This document shows positions 9,137 to 19,200 of a stretch of DNA of 64,000 bases, in pieces. The notes under the pieces are model-generated. The model did not search any database and was not told where the DNA came from. It worked only from the letters and a program-made list of their open reading frames with translations. Numbering within the stretch: the first letter of the stretch is position 1; every line of letters starts with the position of its first letter. A program made the position numbers and the translations under genes. The stretch comes from Gemmatimonadaceae bacterium (lineage in GTDB: Bacteria; Gemmatimonadota; Gemmatimonadetes; Gemmatimonadales; Gemmatimonadaceae), in the NCBI GenBank assembly GCA_025931335.1, contig JAICNG010000002.1, positions 1 to 64,000 on the forward strand, written 5' to 3'.

Positions 9137-11350
9137 ATGAGCCGCACCCATACCGTCACTCCCGATCCGGACGTGATCGACGTCCAGGCAAAGCGGACGT
9201 TCCACACGCGCCTCGTGCTCGGCGTGGGTGCGGTCTCGTTCGTGGTGCTCGGGATGGTCGCCTGGCCGGTCTCGCAGTGGCTGGGTCGCGACGAAACGGT
9301 GCGCGTCGACCGGCGCCTCATCGACGCCGCCACCCTCGCGGCCACACGCGTCGAGCGGTACGTCGGAGAGCACGAGCGACTCGTAACCGTCCTCGCGTCT
9401 TCCCCGTCGGTGGTGGACGCGGCGCGGGCGGCCAATGCGCGGTGGCGCAACGACGGATGGGCCGGTCAGCCACTGGCGGAGCTCGAGGTGAGGTTCTCCG
9501 AGCGCCGGAGTCTCGACGTGGACTTCCGGCTCCGTGCGTATTTGCGCCAGCTGCGCAGCACGAGCGACATCGCGGAGATCATCCTGACCAACGCCGATGG
9601 CGCCAACGCGGTCACCACCGGGCGCACGTCCGACTTCGTGCAGTCGGACGAGGACTGGTGGCGGCGCGCCATGCTCGACGGCACCGCCTCCGCCGAGGCC
9701 TCGTACGACTCATCGGCCCGGGTGGTCTCGATCTCGGTGACGAGCGTGGTTCGCGAGGGCGCCGACGGTCGAGCGTTAGGCGTGCTGAAGGTCGTGTTCA
9801 ACGTGCGCGGGATCGACCAGGAGCTGGCGCGGGTGGCCGCGGAGTCGGACATGCGGCTCGAGCTGCTCGACCAGGACGGCCTCGTCATCGCGGCGTCGAG
9901 CAGCGCGGCGCGCATGCGGCCGCTCGAGGGCATTCAGGGCCTTCCCACCTCGAGCTCCAATGGAGTGCTGACGCTGCGCTCGCTCGAAGAGCGAGAGCGG
10001 GCAGCCATCCGCTCGGCACATGGCGGGCAATGGCGAGTCGTCGCGCACCAATCCGAGACGCTGGCCTATGCGCGGCTGCATCGAATCCAGTTCGTGATCA
10101 TCGCCTTCGGCCTCCTGCTGTTCGTGTTCATCGTCGCGTCGATGCTCTTCCTGAACGCGTTCGTCGCCCGTCGGGTGAGCGAGCCGGCATCGGCGCTCGC
10201 GAACGCGGCCGAGCAGGTCGCGTCCGGGGACCTGAGCGTCACGGTCTACGCCTCGGCGGAGGCCGACGAGGTGGGCAGGCTCAGCCGCGCCGTCGACACG
10301 ATGGTGGACGAGCTGCGCCGCCTCGTGTCGGCCATTCGCGCCGCCGCGCAGGAGACCGCCGCCATGGCGGCGGAGATCACCGCAGGCTCCGAGCAGATGT
10401 CGGCCTCGGCGTCGGAGATGGCGCAGACGTCGAACGATCTCAGCCATCAGTCGACCACCATGGCGCAGACCACGCAGCAGATCGCCGCCGATGCGGCGCG
10501 GCTGGTCGAGATCTCGACCCGGCTGGCGGCCGGCGCGCGCGATGGAGTCGACCGGAACGTGCGTCTGCGGCAGCTGGCGTCCGAAAACCGGCAGCGACTC
10601 GATGAAGGCTCGCTCGCCCTGACGACGCTCGTCGCCGACGCGCAGGCGGGCGCCGCCGCATCCGATGCGCTCGTCCGCGCCAGCGAGGAGATTCGCGCCT
10701 TCGTGACGCTCGTACGGCGGCTCGCCAAGCAGTCGAAGCTGCTGGCGCTCAATGCGTCGATGGAGGCTGCGCGCGCTGGTGAGCACGGCGAAGGCTTCGC
10801 GGTGGTCGCGAGCGAGATTCGCAAGCTCGCCGCAACGTCGACCGACGCGTCGGAGCGCACGGAGGCGATCGTGGGCGAGGTCCTCGCGCGCGTCGACGAG
10901 TCCCGCGTCACGAGCCAGCGCACCATGCAGACGGCGACCGCCGTCCAGGCGGCGACGCAGCACGCGGTGACGTCCTTCCATCAGATCGAGAACGCGGTCG
11001 CCGAGGCGGAAGCGTGGGCGGGCATGATCGAGCAGTCGGCCGTCGAGTCCAACGCGCTGGTGGGGGAGATGACCACGCGACTCGACGCGATCGCGCGCGG
11101 CACCGACGCATTCGCGTCGGCGATGGAGCAGGTGGCGGCGTCGAGCGAGCAGCAGAGCGCGAGCACTCAGGAGATCGCGGCCGCGGCCTCGATGCTGGCA
11201 ACGGCGTCGGACCAGCTCTCCCGCCTGGTCGCGACGTTCCGCACCGATCGGACAGCCGTGTCGTTGGCCGATCTTCTGCCGGCGCCGGTCGTCCCCGAGG
11301 TCTCGGACGTTGCGCCGGCAGCCGAAGACTCGGATCCGGTGGCGGCCTAG
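9137..11350 (+). CDS. Methyl-accepting chemotaxis protein
   Basis: About 737 residues. It has one membrane helix near residues 25-47, a large periplasmic sensor region of dCache type, a second helix (FVIIAFGLLLFVFIVASMLF) near 320-344, a HAMP domain, then the long coiled-coil signalling domain. The CheA/CheW-contacting hairpin tip is clear (LLALNASMEAARAGEHGEGFAVVASEIRKLA, near 534), as are Ala/Glu/Gln-rich methylation helices. ATG 9137 is chosen because the alternative ATG 9098 lies inside a palindrome; both are in frame. No cheA, cheW or flagellar gene is in the window, so the ligand and output partner cannot be inferred from context. Confidence 0.9.
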   Translation: MSRTHTVTPDPDVIDVQAKRTFHTRLVLGVGAVSFVVLGMVAWPVSQWLGRDETVRVDRRLIDAATLAATRVERYVGEHERLVTVLASSPSVVDAARAANARWRNDGWAGQPLAELEVRFSERRSLDVDFRLRAYLRQLRSTSDIAEIILTNADGANAVTTGRTSDFVQSDEDWWRRAMLDGTASAEASYDSSARVVSISVTSVVREGADGRALGVLKVVFNVRGIDQELARVAAESDMRLELLDQDGLVIAASSSAARMRPLEGIQGLPTSSSNGVLTLRSLEERERAAIRSAHGGQWRVVAHQSETLAYARLHRIQFVIIAFGLLLFVFIVASMLFLNAFVARRVSEPASALANAAEQVASGDLSVTVYASAEADEVGRLSRAVDTMVDELRRLVSAIRAAAQETAAMAAEITAGSEQMSASASEMAQTSNDLSHQSTTMAQTTQQIAADAARLVEISTRLAAGARDGVDRNVRLRQLASENRQRLDEGSLALTTLVADAQAGAAASDALVRASEEIRAFVTLVRRLAKQSKLLALNASMEAARAGEHGEGFAVVASEIRKLAATSTDASERTEAIVGEVLARVDESRVTSQRTMQTATAVQAATQHAVTSFHQIENAVAEAEAWAGMIEQSAVESNALVGEMTTRLDAIARGTDAFASAMEQVAASSEQQSASTQEIAAAASMLATASDQLSRLVATFRTDRTAVSLADLLPAPVVPEVSDVAPAAEDSDPVAA

Positions 11351-11365
11351 GCGACCCCTGACGTC

Positions 11366-11677
11366 TTAGGTGTCATCGGCTTCGTAGTACACCCGGATGC
11401 ACGTCGTCACCACCCACTCGCGGAGGCGGCGCTCCTCGCCTGAGCCCGATCGGCTTCCTGGCGACTCATCCATGACCTGCTTCAGAGCCACGATCAGCTC
11501 CTCGGGGCGCAGGGATCGTTGCCGCGCCTCGGCGGCGACGACCTGAAGGGCCGCCCGAAGGGTCGCCTCGCCAGGTCCCGGCGATTGTCGACGTTCCTGA
11601 ATGGCCTGCCGCAGTTGCTCGAGCGTTGGCCCACTGAGCGAACGGGAATCGGGCGTCAAAGGACTCGGCGCATTCAT
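11366..11677 (-). CDS. Small hypothetical protein
   Basis: A 103-residue soluble protein with no signal peptide, predicted mostly helical (LEQLRQAIQERR, LRAALQVVAAEARQRSLRPEELIVALKQVMDE, LREWVVTTCIRVYYEAD). I do not recognise the family. It converges on the chemoreceptor gene with a 15-base gap and diverges from the receiver-like gene. The ATG at 11677 is the only sensible start. Confidence 0.55.
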   Translation of the reverse strand: MNAPSPLTPDSRSLSGPTLEQLRQAIQERRQSPGPGEATLRAALQVVAAEARQRSLRPEELIVALKQVMDESPGSRSGSGEERRLREWVVTTCIRVYYEADDT

Positions 11678-11806
11678 TGCGGCAGGGGGCGCAGGCGGGC
11701 CACCGCGGTCGCCTCACGTCGGCGTGGAGGCGCGGCGGAGCATCATACATCCGTTTTCCTGACGAGTCAAACCGCCCGCGGTGCGTGCGTTGCACTGACT
11801 GGCGCG

Positions 11807-12472
11807 ATGGCGAACCCACGAGGAGCCCGGATTATCTCAAGTGCCACATCGAAGATCCTCGTACTCGCTCGCGAGCCGTTGGTCGCTGCGCTCGTGGGCA
11901 TGCTCCTCGAGCCGGAGCAGTACGAGCCGGCCTTCGCGCGCCCCGAAGAGGCGCCCGACGAGGCGCTTCGGCGCGTTCGGCCCTTTCTCGTCCTGCTCCT
12001 CGACGGAGCGTTCAAGGAGGCCAACTCGGACGTCTTCCATGCCCGCTTGAAGGGCGTTCCCGTGGTCCTCTTCGCTGCGCCCAGCTCCGTGGCCGAGGTC
12101 CGCGCGAACGCCAACGCGCGGGGGATTCCCTGGTTCGCCATGCCGGTCGATCGCCAAACCCTGGCGCGCGTTATTCGGGAGGCCGTTGCGTCCGGCGCCA
12201 CGAGGTCAGGGCACGACCGGCGGCAGCCGAGTGCCCGCCGCGCGTCCGATGGCACACTCATTTTCCGCGACCGCTACGGCAGCGAGTGGCAAGTCTACGA
12301 CCGCCGCGCCGGGGACCGCCGCAGCCATTCCGACATGGAGAACGGCTATCGCACCTTCGTGAACAACGAAGGCCACGAATGGGTGTACAAGCTCGCGCCA
12401 CACGAAGGAGCGGAGAATTCAGTCGCCGCGCTCGAGCGCCAGCTGGCATCGGCGGTGCGGCGCGACACCTAG
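11807..12472 (+). CDS. Receiver-like (CheY-fold) protein with C-terminal extension
   Basis: About 221 residues. The N-terminal 125 resemble a response-regulator fold (KILVLAREPLVAALVGMLLE, FLVLLLDGAF, VPVVLFAAPSS, WFAMPVDRQTLARVIREAV). The acidic pocket is not clearly intact: an Asp is at LLLDGAF, but the usual N-terminal acidic pair is missing (LAREP). It may be a pseudo-receiver. The C-terminal part has RDRYGSEWQVYDRRAGDRR and a charged segment of no known family. ATG 11807 is chosen; the ORF track start at 11519 would run antisense through the neighbouring gene. Confidence 0.6.
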   Translation: MANPRGARIISSATSKILVLAREPLVAALVGMLLEPEQYEPAFARPEEAPDEALRRVRPFLVLLLDGAFKEANSDVFHARLKGVPVVLFAAPSSVAEVRANANARGIPWFAMPVDRQTLARVIREAVASGATRSGHDRRQPSARRASDGTLIFRDRYGSEWQVYDRRAGDRRSHSDMENGYRTFVNNEGHEWVYKLAPHEGAENSVAALERQLASAVRRDT

Positions 12473-12487
12473 GTCACCCCGCACCGC

Positions 12488-13132
12488 TCAACAGCCCGCG
12501 CCTCCCGTCACCACCTGGTGTGTGGTCACCAGTCGCACGCCGCGCTCCCGCCACGAATCGAGCAGCCCTTCCGCCACGTCCGCGTGGATGGGCTTGGTGG
12601 CGTCCGTCACGGCGTGAATGCGCGGGATGCCGCGCTCGAGCAGTCCTTCGATCGCGTAGCGATTGCACACGTCGAGCGCCACCCCGTAGACGACGACGTC
12701 CGTTGGCGCGAGGGCGTCGATGACGACGTCGGCGTTCGGGTTCGTGAAGACGTCGAACCAGTGCTTCCGGATGAGGACGTCGCCGTCGCGGGTGCGAAGC
12801 AGGCGGGTCAACTGCTCCGACGGCGTCGGGGAAGGCTCCACGACGATGGGGGCGGACAGCGCCGTTTCCGGTATCTTGCTCGCGCCAGGAGTGCCGCGCA
12901 TACAGTGCTCCGGAAAGGTCTCGCGGAAGTCGGGGGTCGCCGACAGCTCGCGGTGTCCCGGCTCGTGGTCGTCGGCCGTCGCGACGATGCGAATGCCGCG
13001 CTCGTGCGCGTAATCCGTGAGCCGCTTCAGGTTCGGCTTGATGGACTCCGCGTCGGGCACGTAGAGCTTGCCCGACGCATCCATGAAATCGCGCTGGGTG
13101 TCGACGTCCCAGAAGATCGTCCGTGAAGCCAC
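12488..13132 (-). CDS. Nicotinamidase/isochorismatase-family cysteine hydrolase
   Basis: A 214-residue hydrolase with the family's catalytic triad: Asp11 (DVDTQRDFM), Lys123 (IRKHWFDVF) and Cys156 (ALDVCNRYA). Metal-ligand candidates of nicotinamidases are present (ADDHEP and FPEHCMRGTPGA), so deamidation of nicotinamide to nicotinate is the most likely reaction. Other amidase activities of this superfamily remain possible. A nicotinate phosphoribosyltransferase gene 6.4 kb away would complete salvage to NaMN. The GTG start (13132) has GAGGG upstream and lies 4 bases after the stop of the asparaginase-family gene, so the two are probably co-transcribed. Confidence 0.82.
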   Translation of the reverse strand: MASRTIFWDVDTQRDFMDASGKLYVPDAESIKPNLKRLTDYAHERGIRIVATADDHEPGHRELSATPDFRETFPEHCMRGTPGASKIPETALSAPIVVEPSPTPSEQLTRLLRTRDGDVLIRKHWFDVFTNPNADVVIDALAPTDVVVYGVALDVCNRYAIEGLLERGIPRIHAVTDATKPIHADVAEGLLDSWRERGVRLVTTHQVVTGGAGC

Positions 13133-13136
13133 TTGC

Positions 13137-14189
13137 TTACCCTCGCGGTCGCTCTTCCCTCTTGAAGAGGAACGCCGAATCCTCGAGCCGTGCTCCCTTC
13201 GCGTCGGCGACGGCGAACCGTCCCCCGGAGTAGATGGCGGCCGCGCCGTAGGACCCGTCCTTCGCGATCGCGTAGAAGTTGAGGTCGAAGCGTGGGCGAC
13301 CACGGTCGCCGAGCAGGCGAGGCTCAGTCATCGCGACCACGCGCTCGAGGGTCGCGACACACGCCTGCTGGGGAGTGAGGCCGCGACGCATCCCTTCGAC
13401 GGTGAGAAAGGCGCCGCATACCTTGATGTTCGCTTCCCCGCGACCGGTGGAGCCCGCCGCTCCGACCGTGTTGTCGCAGTACTGCCCCGCTCCGATGATC
13501 GGCGAATCGCCCACGCGCCCGGGAATCTTCCACGAAAGCCCGCTCGTCGTCGTGACCGACGCGATGTCACCGGCCGCGGTCACCGCGTTCATGTTGATCG
13601 TGCCGGTCGAGAACTTGATCACGATGTCGTCGTCGTGATCGAGCCAGTTGTCGTTCGGGCTGATGCGCGCCTTCCAGCGCAGCCAGTCCTGGCGCGATTT
13701 CTCGGTGAGCAGGTTCTGCTCCTTGAATCCCATCTGCAGCGCGAATGCTTTCGCGCCGGGGCCGACGATGAGAATGTGATCGGTGTAATCCATCACGGCC
13801 TTGGCAACGAGCGACGGGGTCGCAATCCCTTCCAGCGACGCCACCGCGCCGGCGCGACGCGTGGGTCCGTGCATGCACGACGCGTCCAGCTGCACCACGC
13901 CGTCGGCATTCGGCAGCCCACCGAGCCCCACCGACTGGTCTTCAGGGTCGAGCTCCTGGATGTTGACGCCGGCGATCGCGGCGTCGAGCGGGTCGGCGCC
14001 CTTCACGAGCATCTCGTGCGCCCGAGCGACACCGCGGAGCCCGTTCGCCGAGGCGATGACCGCCGGCCGTGCGGCGCCCGGAGCTGGCGGAATCGGACGC
14101 GCGTCGAGGCTCGCGACACGTCCGAGCGACAATCCGGCGGCCGCGGCGGCCCCGGTTTCGAGAAAGCGTCGGCGCGACAGCGGACTCAT
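13137..14189 (-). CDS. Exported N4-glycosylasparaginase/isoaspartyl peptidase family (Ntn hydrolase)
   Basis: A 350-residue protein with a twin-arginine signal (SRRRFLETGAAAAAGLSLG). The body matches aspartylglucosaminidase-type Ntn hydrolases, which self-cleave before a Thr nucleophile. GTINMN fits the cleavage site, and WKIPGRVGDSPIIGAGQYCDN.VGAAGSTG fits the strongly conserved substrate-binding block. Likely role: periplasmic hydrolysis of asparagine-linked glycans or beta-aspartyl peptides; the substrate cannot be told from sequence. I start at ATG 14189, which puts the Tat signal at the N-terminus, rather than the longer ORF from 14312. It leads a two-gene unit with the nicotinamidase-like gene. 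Confidence 0.85.
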   Translation of the reverse strand: MSPLSRRRFLETGAAAAAGLSLGRVASLDARPIPPAPGAARPAVIASANGLRGVARAHEMLVKGADPLDAAIAGVNIQELDPEDQSVGLGGLPNADGVVQLDASCMHGPTRRAGAVASLEGIATPSLVAKAVMDYTDHILIVGPGAKAFALQMGFKEQNLLTEKSRQDWLRWKARISPNDNWLDHDDDIVIKFSTGTINMNAVTAAGDIASVTTTSGLSWKIPGRVGDSPIIGAGQYCDNTVGAAGSTGRGEANIKVCGAFLTVEGMRRGLTPQQACVATLERVVAMTEPRLLGDRGRPRFDLNFYAIAKDGSYGAAAIYSGGRFAVADAKGARLEDSAFLFKREERPRG

Positions 14190-14317
14190 GTGGGACCTCG
14201 TGAGGGTGAGGTCAGGAATCTGTCCCCGCGCATGGGCAACGGCTACCCGGTTCCCCAATGAGCTTACATGCCAACGGCTAGCAGGCGGCCGGGCGCGGCC
14301 AGTAGCTTCCATGCATC

Positions 14318-16204
14318 ATGACGACCGCCCTGGCCGACCGCCTGCGAGCCTTTTCGTTCTTCACCGGCTTTCCGCAGGAAAACCTCTGGCATCTCTCGCG
14401 TCGCATGCGGGAGCGCACCCTCGAGGCGGACGAAACGATCTTCCGCGAGGGCGATCCGCGCCATCTGTTCGGCATCATCGTCACCGGAAGCGTCGGTATC
14501 GAGAAGCGCCGCGGGGACCGCGTGGAGCGGCTGGCGACGCTCGGCGCCGGGGAAGCGCTGGGCGAGGGCATCCTGCTCGACGATTCGCCGCATGGCACCA
14601 GCGCGCGGACGCTCGAGCGCACCGAGCTCGCGTACCTCGAGGCGGCCGACATCCAGGAGATCCTGAAGGACCGCGCCACGCTGTATGCCTCGCTGGTGGC
14701 ACGCGCGGCACGGGCGATCTCGGAGCGACTGCGCGCTGCGGACGCCACGCTCGTGGGCCGCGGTCGCTCCGTCGGCTTCGGCGGCGGGCGCATGCGCGAC
14801 GAGCACGACCTCCTCGGCGACCGGTCCATACCAGACGAGGCACTCTACGGCATCCAGACGCTGCGCGCCCTCGAGAATTTCCCGATCACCGGCGTGGCGC
14901 TCCGCGAATTCCCGACGCTGATCAATGCGCTCGCGATCGTGAAGGAAGCGGCCGCCCTCGCCAACCGCGATCTCGGCCTGCTGTCCGACGACCTCACCGA
15001 AGTCATCGTGCGGGCAGCGCAGGAGATACGCGCCGGACGCCATCACGAGCACTTCCTCGTCGACATGATTCAGGGTGGCGCCGGTACGTCGACGAACATG
15101 AACGCCAACGAGGTCATCGCGAACCGCGCCCTCGAGCTGATGGGCCGTCGCCGCGGGGATTACGACGTCGTCCATCCGAACACGCACGTCAACCTCTCGC
15201 AGTCGACCAATGACGTGTACCCGACGGCGGTGAAGCTCGCGCTGCACGCGAGCATCGCGAGCCTGCAACAGGCGCTCACCGACGTCGCCGCGGCCTTCAA
15301 GGCGAAAGGGCGCGAGTTCGCGGGGATGCTGAAGATGGGGCGCACGCAGCTGCAGGACGCGGTTCCGATGACGCTGGGACAGGAGTTCGCGGCCTTCGCG
15401 CACACGATCCTCGAGGACGTCGACCGGCTGGGAGAAGCGCAGGCGCTGATTCGCGAGATCAACATGGGCGCGACCGCGATCGGGACGCGGATCAACGCCC
15501 CGGAGCGCTACCCGGAGGCGGTGCGCGCGCACATCGAACGCATCAGCGGCATTCCGGTGATCACCGCGCCCGACCTCGTCGAAGCCACCGCCGACACCGG
15601 CGTCTTCGTGCAGCTCTCCGGCGTGTTGAAGCGCAGCGCCGTGAAGCTCTCGAAGATCTGCAACGACCTGCGGCTGCTCTCGTCCGGGCCGCGCGCGGGG
15701 CTGGCCGAGATCAACTTGCCGGCGATGCAGCCGGGGTCGTCGATCATGCCGGGGAAGGTGAATCCGGTCATTCCCGAGGTCGTGAACCAGGTGTGCTTCG
15801 ACGTCATCGGCGGCGACGTCACCGTCACGCTCGCGGCGGAGGCGGGACAGCTCCAGCTGAACGCCTTCGAGCCGATCATCGCCTTCCGGCTGCTCCGCGG
15901 GATGGAGTCGCTCCGCAACGCGTGCGTCGTGCTCCGCGAGCGGTGCGTCATCGGCATCACCGCGAATCCGGACCGCACCCGCTGGTTCGTCGAGAACTCG
16001 ATCGGCATCGTCACCGCGCTCGTGCCGACCATTGGGTACGAGACGGCGACGGAGGTGGCCCGCATCGCGCTCGACAGCGGACGGAGCGTGTACGACGTGG
16101 TGATGGAGCGAGGGCTGATGACGCGCGCGGAGCTGGACCGCGCACTCGACCCCGAGCGGATGGCCGGGGCGCTCGTCACGCCCTCGGGTAGCGCCACGAG
16201 ATGA
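14318..16204 (+). CDS. aspA: Cyclic-nucleotide-binding domain fused to aspartate ammonia-lyase
   Basis: A 628-residue fusion. Residues 1 to about 130 form a CRP-type cNMP-binding fold (FSFFTGFPQENL, ETIFREGD, LFGIIVTGSVGIEK, GAGEALGEGILLDDSPHGTSARTLE). Residues about 155-620 are a complete aspartase/fumarase-family enzyme beginning RDEHDLLGDRSIPDEALYGIQT and carrying the GSSIMPGKVNPVIPE signature near 474. The reaction is aspartate to fumarate plus ammonia. Standard AspA is about 470 residues and lacks the N-terminal domain, so allosteric control by a cyclic nucleotide is a reasonable inference. Whether the pocket still binds ligand is unknown. The stop overlaps the next kinase start (ATGA). 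Confidence 0.9.
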   Translation: MTTALADRLRAFSFFTGFPQENLWHLSRRMRERTLEADETIFREGDPRHLFGIIVTGSVGIEKRRGDRVERLATLGAGEALGEGILLDDSPHGTSARTLERTELAYLEAADIQEILKDRATLYASLVARAARAISERLRAADATLVGRGRSVGFGGGRMRDEHDLLGDRSIPDEALYGIQTLRALENFPITGVALREFPTLINALAIVKEAAALANRDLGLLSDDLTEVIVRAAQEIRAGRHHEHFLVDMIQGGAGTSTNMNANEVIANRALELMGRRRGDYDVVHPNTHVNLSQSTNDVYPTAVKLALHASIASLQQALTDVAAAFKAKGREFAGMLKMGRTQLQDAVPMTLGQEFAAFAHTILEDVDRLGEAQALIREINMGATAIGTRINAPERYPEAVRAHIERISGIPVITAPDLVEATADTGVFVQLSGVLKRSAVKLSKICNDLRLLSSGPRAGLAEINLPAMQPGSSIMPGKVNPVIPEVVNQVCFDVIGGDVTVTLAAEAGQLQLNAFEPIIAFRLLRGMESLRNACVVLRERCVIGITANPDRTRWFVENSIGIVTALVPTIGYETATEVARIALDSGRSVYDVVMERGLMTRAELDRALDPERMAGALVTPSGSATR

Positions 16205-19200
16205 CCGACGGCGTGTCCGGGCTGCTCGAGGAGCTCCGCGAGGCGTTGGCGCCGGAGTACGAGGTCGAGCGCGTCCTCGGTACGGGCGGGATGGGCGCGG
16301 TGTTCCTGGGGCGCGATCGCCGCCTCGACCGGCTGGTCGCGGTGAAGGTCGTGTCGCCCGAGCTTGCGGCGAGCGAAGCCCTGCGCCAGCGCTTCCTGCG
16401 TGAGGCGCGGACGATTGCCCGGCTGCGGCATTCCAGCATCGTCGACGTGTACACGGCCGGCGAATCCAACGGGCTGCTGTATTTCATCATGCAGTATGTG
16501 CCCGGCGAGAGTCTGCGCGACGTGCTCGATCGCGAGAAGCGCATCCCGGCCGCGCGTGCCGCGGTGATCCTGTGCGATCTGGCCGGGGCGCTGGCCTACG
16601 CACACGCGCACGGCGTCGTGCACCGGGACATCAAGCCGGAGAACGTGCTCATCGACACGCGCACCGGCACGGCGCACCTCACCGATTTCGGCGTGGCGCG
16701 CGCGTTCGAGGCGGCCGACGACCGCATGACCGGCACCGGGCTCATCGTCGGGTCGCCGCGCTACATGAGTCCGGAGCAGGCGGCCGGGGAACGGGAGCTC
16801 GACGGGCGCAGCGACATCTACTCGCTCGGGCTCATCGGGTACGAGATGCTCACCGGGGCTCCGACGTTCTCCGGCGCGAGCCCGGTGTCGGTGATCGCGA
16901 AGCAGATCACCGAGATACCGCCGCCGGTCGCGACGCGCGCCGACGGCGTTCCTCCGGCGCTGGCAAACGTGATCGACCGGGCGCTCGCCAAGGATCCTAA
17001 CGAGCGCTGGCCCGACGCGAGCGCGATGACCGCGGCGCTCGGCGACGTCGTCCACGGTCGCGCCGGCGTACCGGCGGCGGCCGTGCCTCGCCCGCGCACG
17101 CGACGCCGCAATGCGATCATCGCCGGCGTTGCCGCGCTGGTGATCGCCGGCGGGATCTGGGCCGCTCGAACCATCGGCGAGGCCCCGTCGGGCTTCGATC
17201 GCCGCAAGTCGATCCTCGTCACGCCATTCGACGTGCAGGGCGACCCCGCCCTCGCGTGGCTGCGTGAGGGGAGCGTGAACATGCTCACGCTCAACCTCGC
17301 GTCATGGAGCGATCTGACCGTCGTCGACTATGACCGCAGCATCGATCTGCTTCGCGACCGGGACCTCGATGCGGCCTCCCGGATTGGGCTCGAGGATGCG
17401 CGAGAGATGGCGCGAGACGCCGGCGTCTGGACCGTCGTGCTGGGACAGGTGGGGCGTGTCGGCGACTCGCTGATGGTCGTCGCGCGCGCCTACGACGTCG
17501 AAAGCGGAAAGCGCGTTGGCGAGGCGGCCCGGCACACCGCTCCCCGCGATGCCGATCCGCGCATGATCTTCGATGCGGTCGCCCGCGATCTCCTCGACCT
17601 CGCCGGCGCACCGCCCATGCGGCCGGAGCTGGCACAATCGACGACCTCCTCGCTCGAGGCCTATCGTGCCTATCTCTTCGGATTGCAGGCGCTGAACCGC
17701 TGGCAGCTCGACCAAGCGGACAGCGCGTTCCGTCGCGCGACCGAGGCGGACAGCACTTTCGCGCTCGCCTACTACAAGCGGTCGCTCGCGCGTGGATGGA
17801 ACCGCACGGTCAGCGATACCAGTGACGTGCGGCTGGCGCGCGCCGCGGCACGCCACGCGACCCGACTTCCTCAGCGCGAGCGCTCGCTCATCGAGAGCTA
17901 CCTCCAGCTCAGTCAGGGACTCGCCGCGCAATCGCAGGCGAACTTCGAGGCGGGGTCGGCCCACCTGACGGCGGCCGAGCGCGGCTACGAGGCGATTCTC
18001 GCTCGTGACTCGACGGACGCTGAGGCGTGGTATGGACTCGCCGATGCCTATTTCCATCATGGCGGAGCGGGCACGCAGCTCGACCCCGAGCTCGGCCGCA
18101 AATGGACGCGCGCCCTTCGCGCATTCAACCGGACGCTCGCTCTGGACTCGACCTTCCACCTGGCGTACGCGCACAAGCTCTCGCTCTACCAGATCGGCGG
18201 AACTGCCGGGCAACCCATCATCGTGGTCGGCGACAGTGTCATTCTCCTCGCCAACGACTCGGTGGCACGTGCGGTAGGCGCTCAACGGGTGCAGACCGCG
18301 AGAGAGCAGGCGAGAGAAATGGCGGTGCTCCAGGCGAAACATTGGCGCTACCTCGATCCCGACGCCACGCAGGCGCACACGGCGGTCGTCGACGGATACT
18401 CCGCGGCCGGCCACTACGACTCGGCGGCCACTGCGCTGCGGCAAACGATGGAGCGGCCGGACATCCGCACGGCCGACATGGCCTACGTCCTGGCGTCGCT
18501 CGAGATGATGGCGGGTGCGCCGGACGCGCTGACGACACTCCGTACGGCGCTCGACACGTATGGCCTCGACTCGCTCCTCGCCGCGGGAGGAACGCGGCGT
18601 TTGCAGAGCCTGGCCGGGGCGGCCAACGTCGCGGCGTTCTACGGCGCGCTCCCCGAGTATGAGCGGCTGCTCGCTCTCGTCGCGCGTGTCGAGCCGAGGT
18701 TGCCGGGAACGAACATCCCAATGCGCTCGATCACCATGATGTGGCGCACGATGGCGCGGCTCTCGCTCGGGATGGACTCGCCTCAGCTGCGCCGCTCGCT
18801 CGATTCCTCGTTTGCGGCGATCGACCGGCTTTCGGCGACGGCTCCCGGCATCCAGTCGCAAGCGCGAGGACTCGCGGTTCTCGCGTTTCTCACCACGCGT
18901 GACACCGCGTACGTCGCGCCGTTGCGGCGGTGGGGCAACAGGCGCGTGCCGGCCGAGGTCGAGGCGCTGCTGGCGCTCGAGGCGGGTGACTCCCCGCGAG
19001 CGGCGAGAATCGCGGCGGGCTTCACCCCTCCCGACTCCGTTCGCCTCGTTACCGATGCCGGCGCCGGCCTTGGCCGGTTCGCTCAGGCCGAGATCTTTGC
19101 CCGGCTCGGCGATCTCAGGCGGGCGGTTGCCCTGTACGAGTCGATCGAGCGAAAGGATCTCGGGCTCACCTTCGGCACCGACCCGCGCTGGCCGTTGTAC

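Noticed and set aside
17302-18861. 519-residue antisense ORF opposite kinase 2
   Set aside because: A GC-skew shadow of the kinase TPR region; Arg-rich and without domains.
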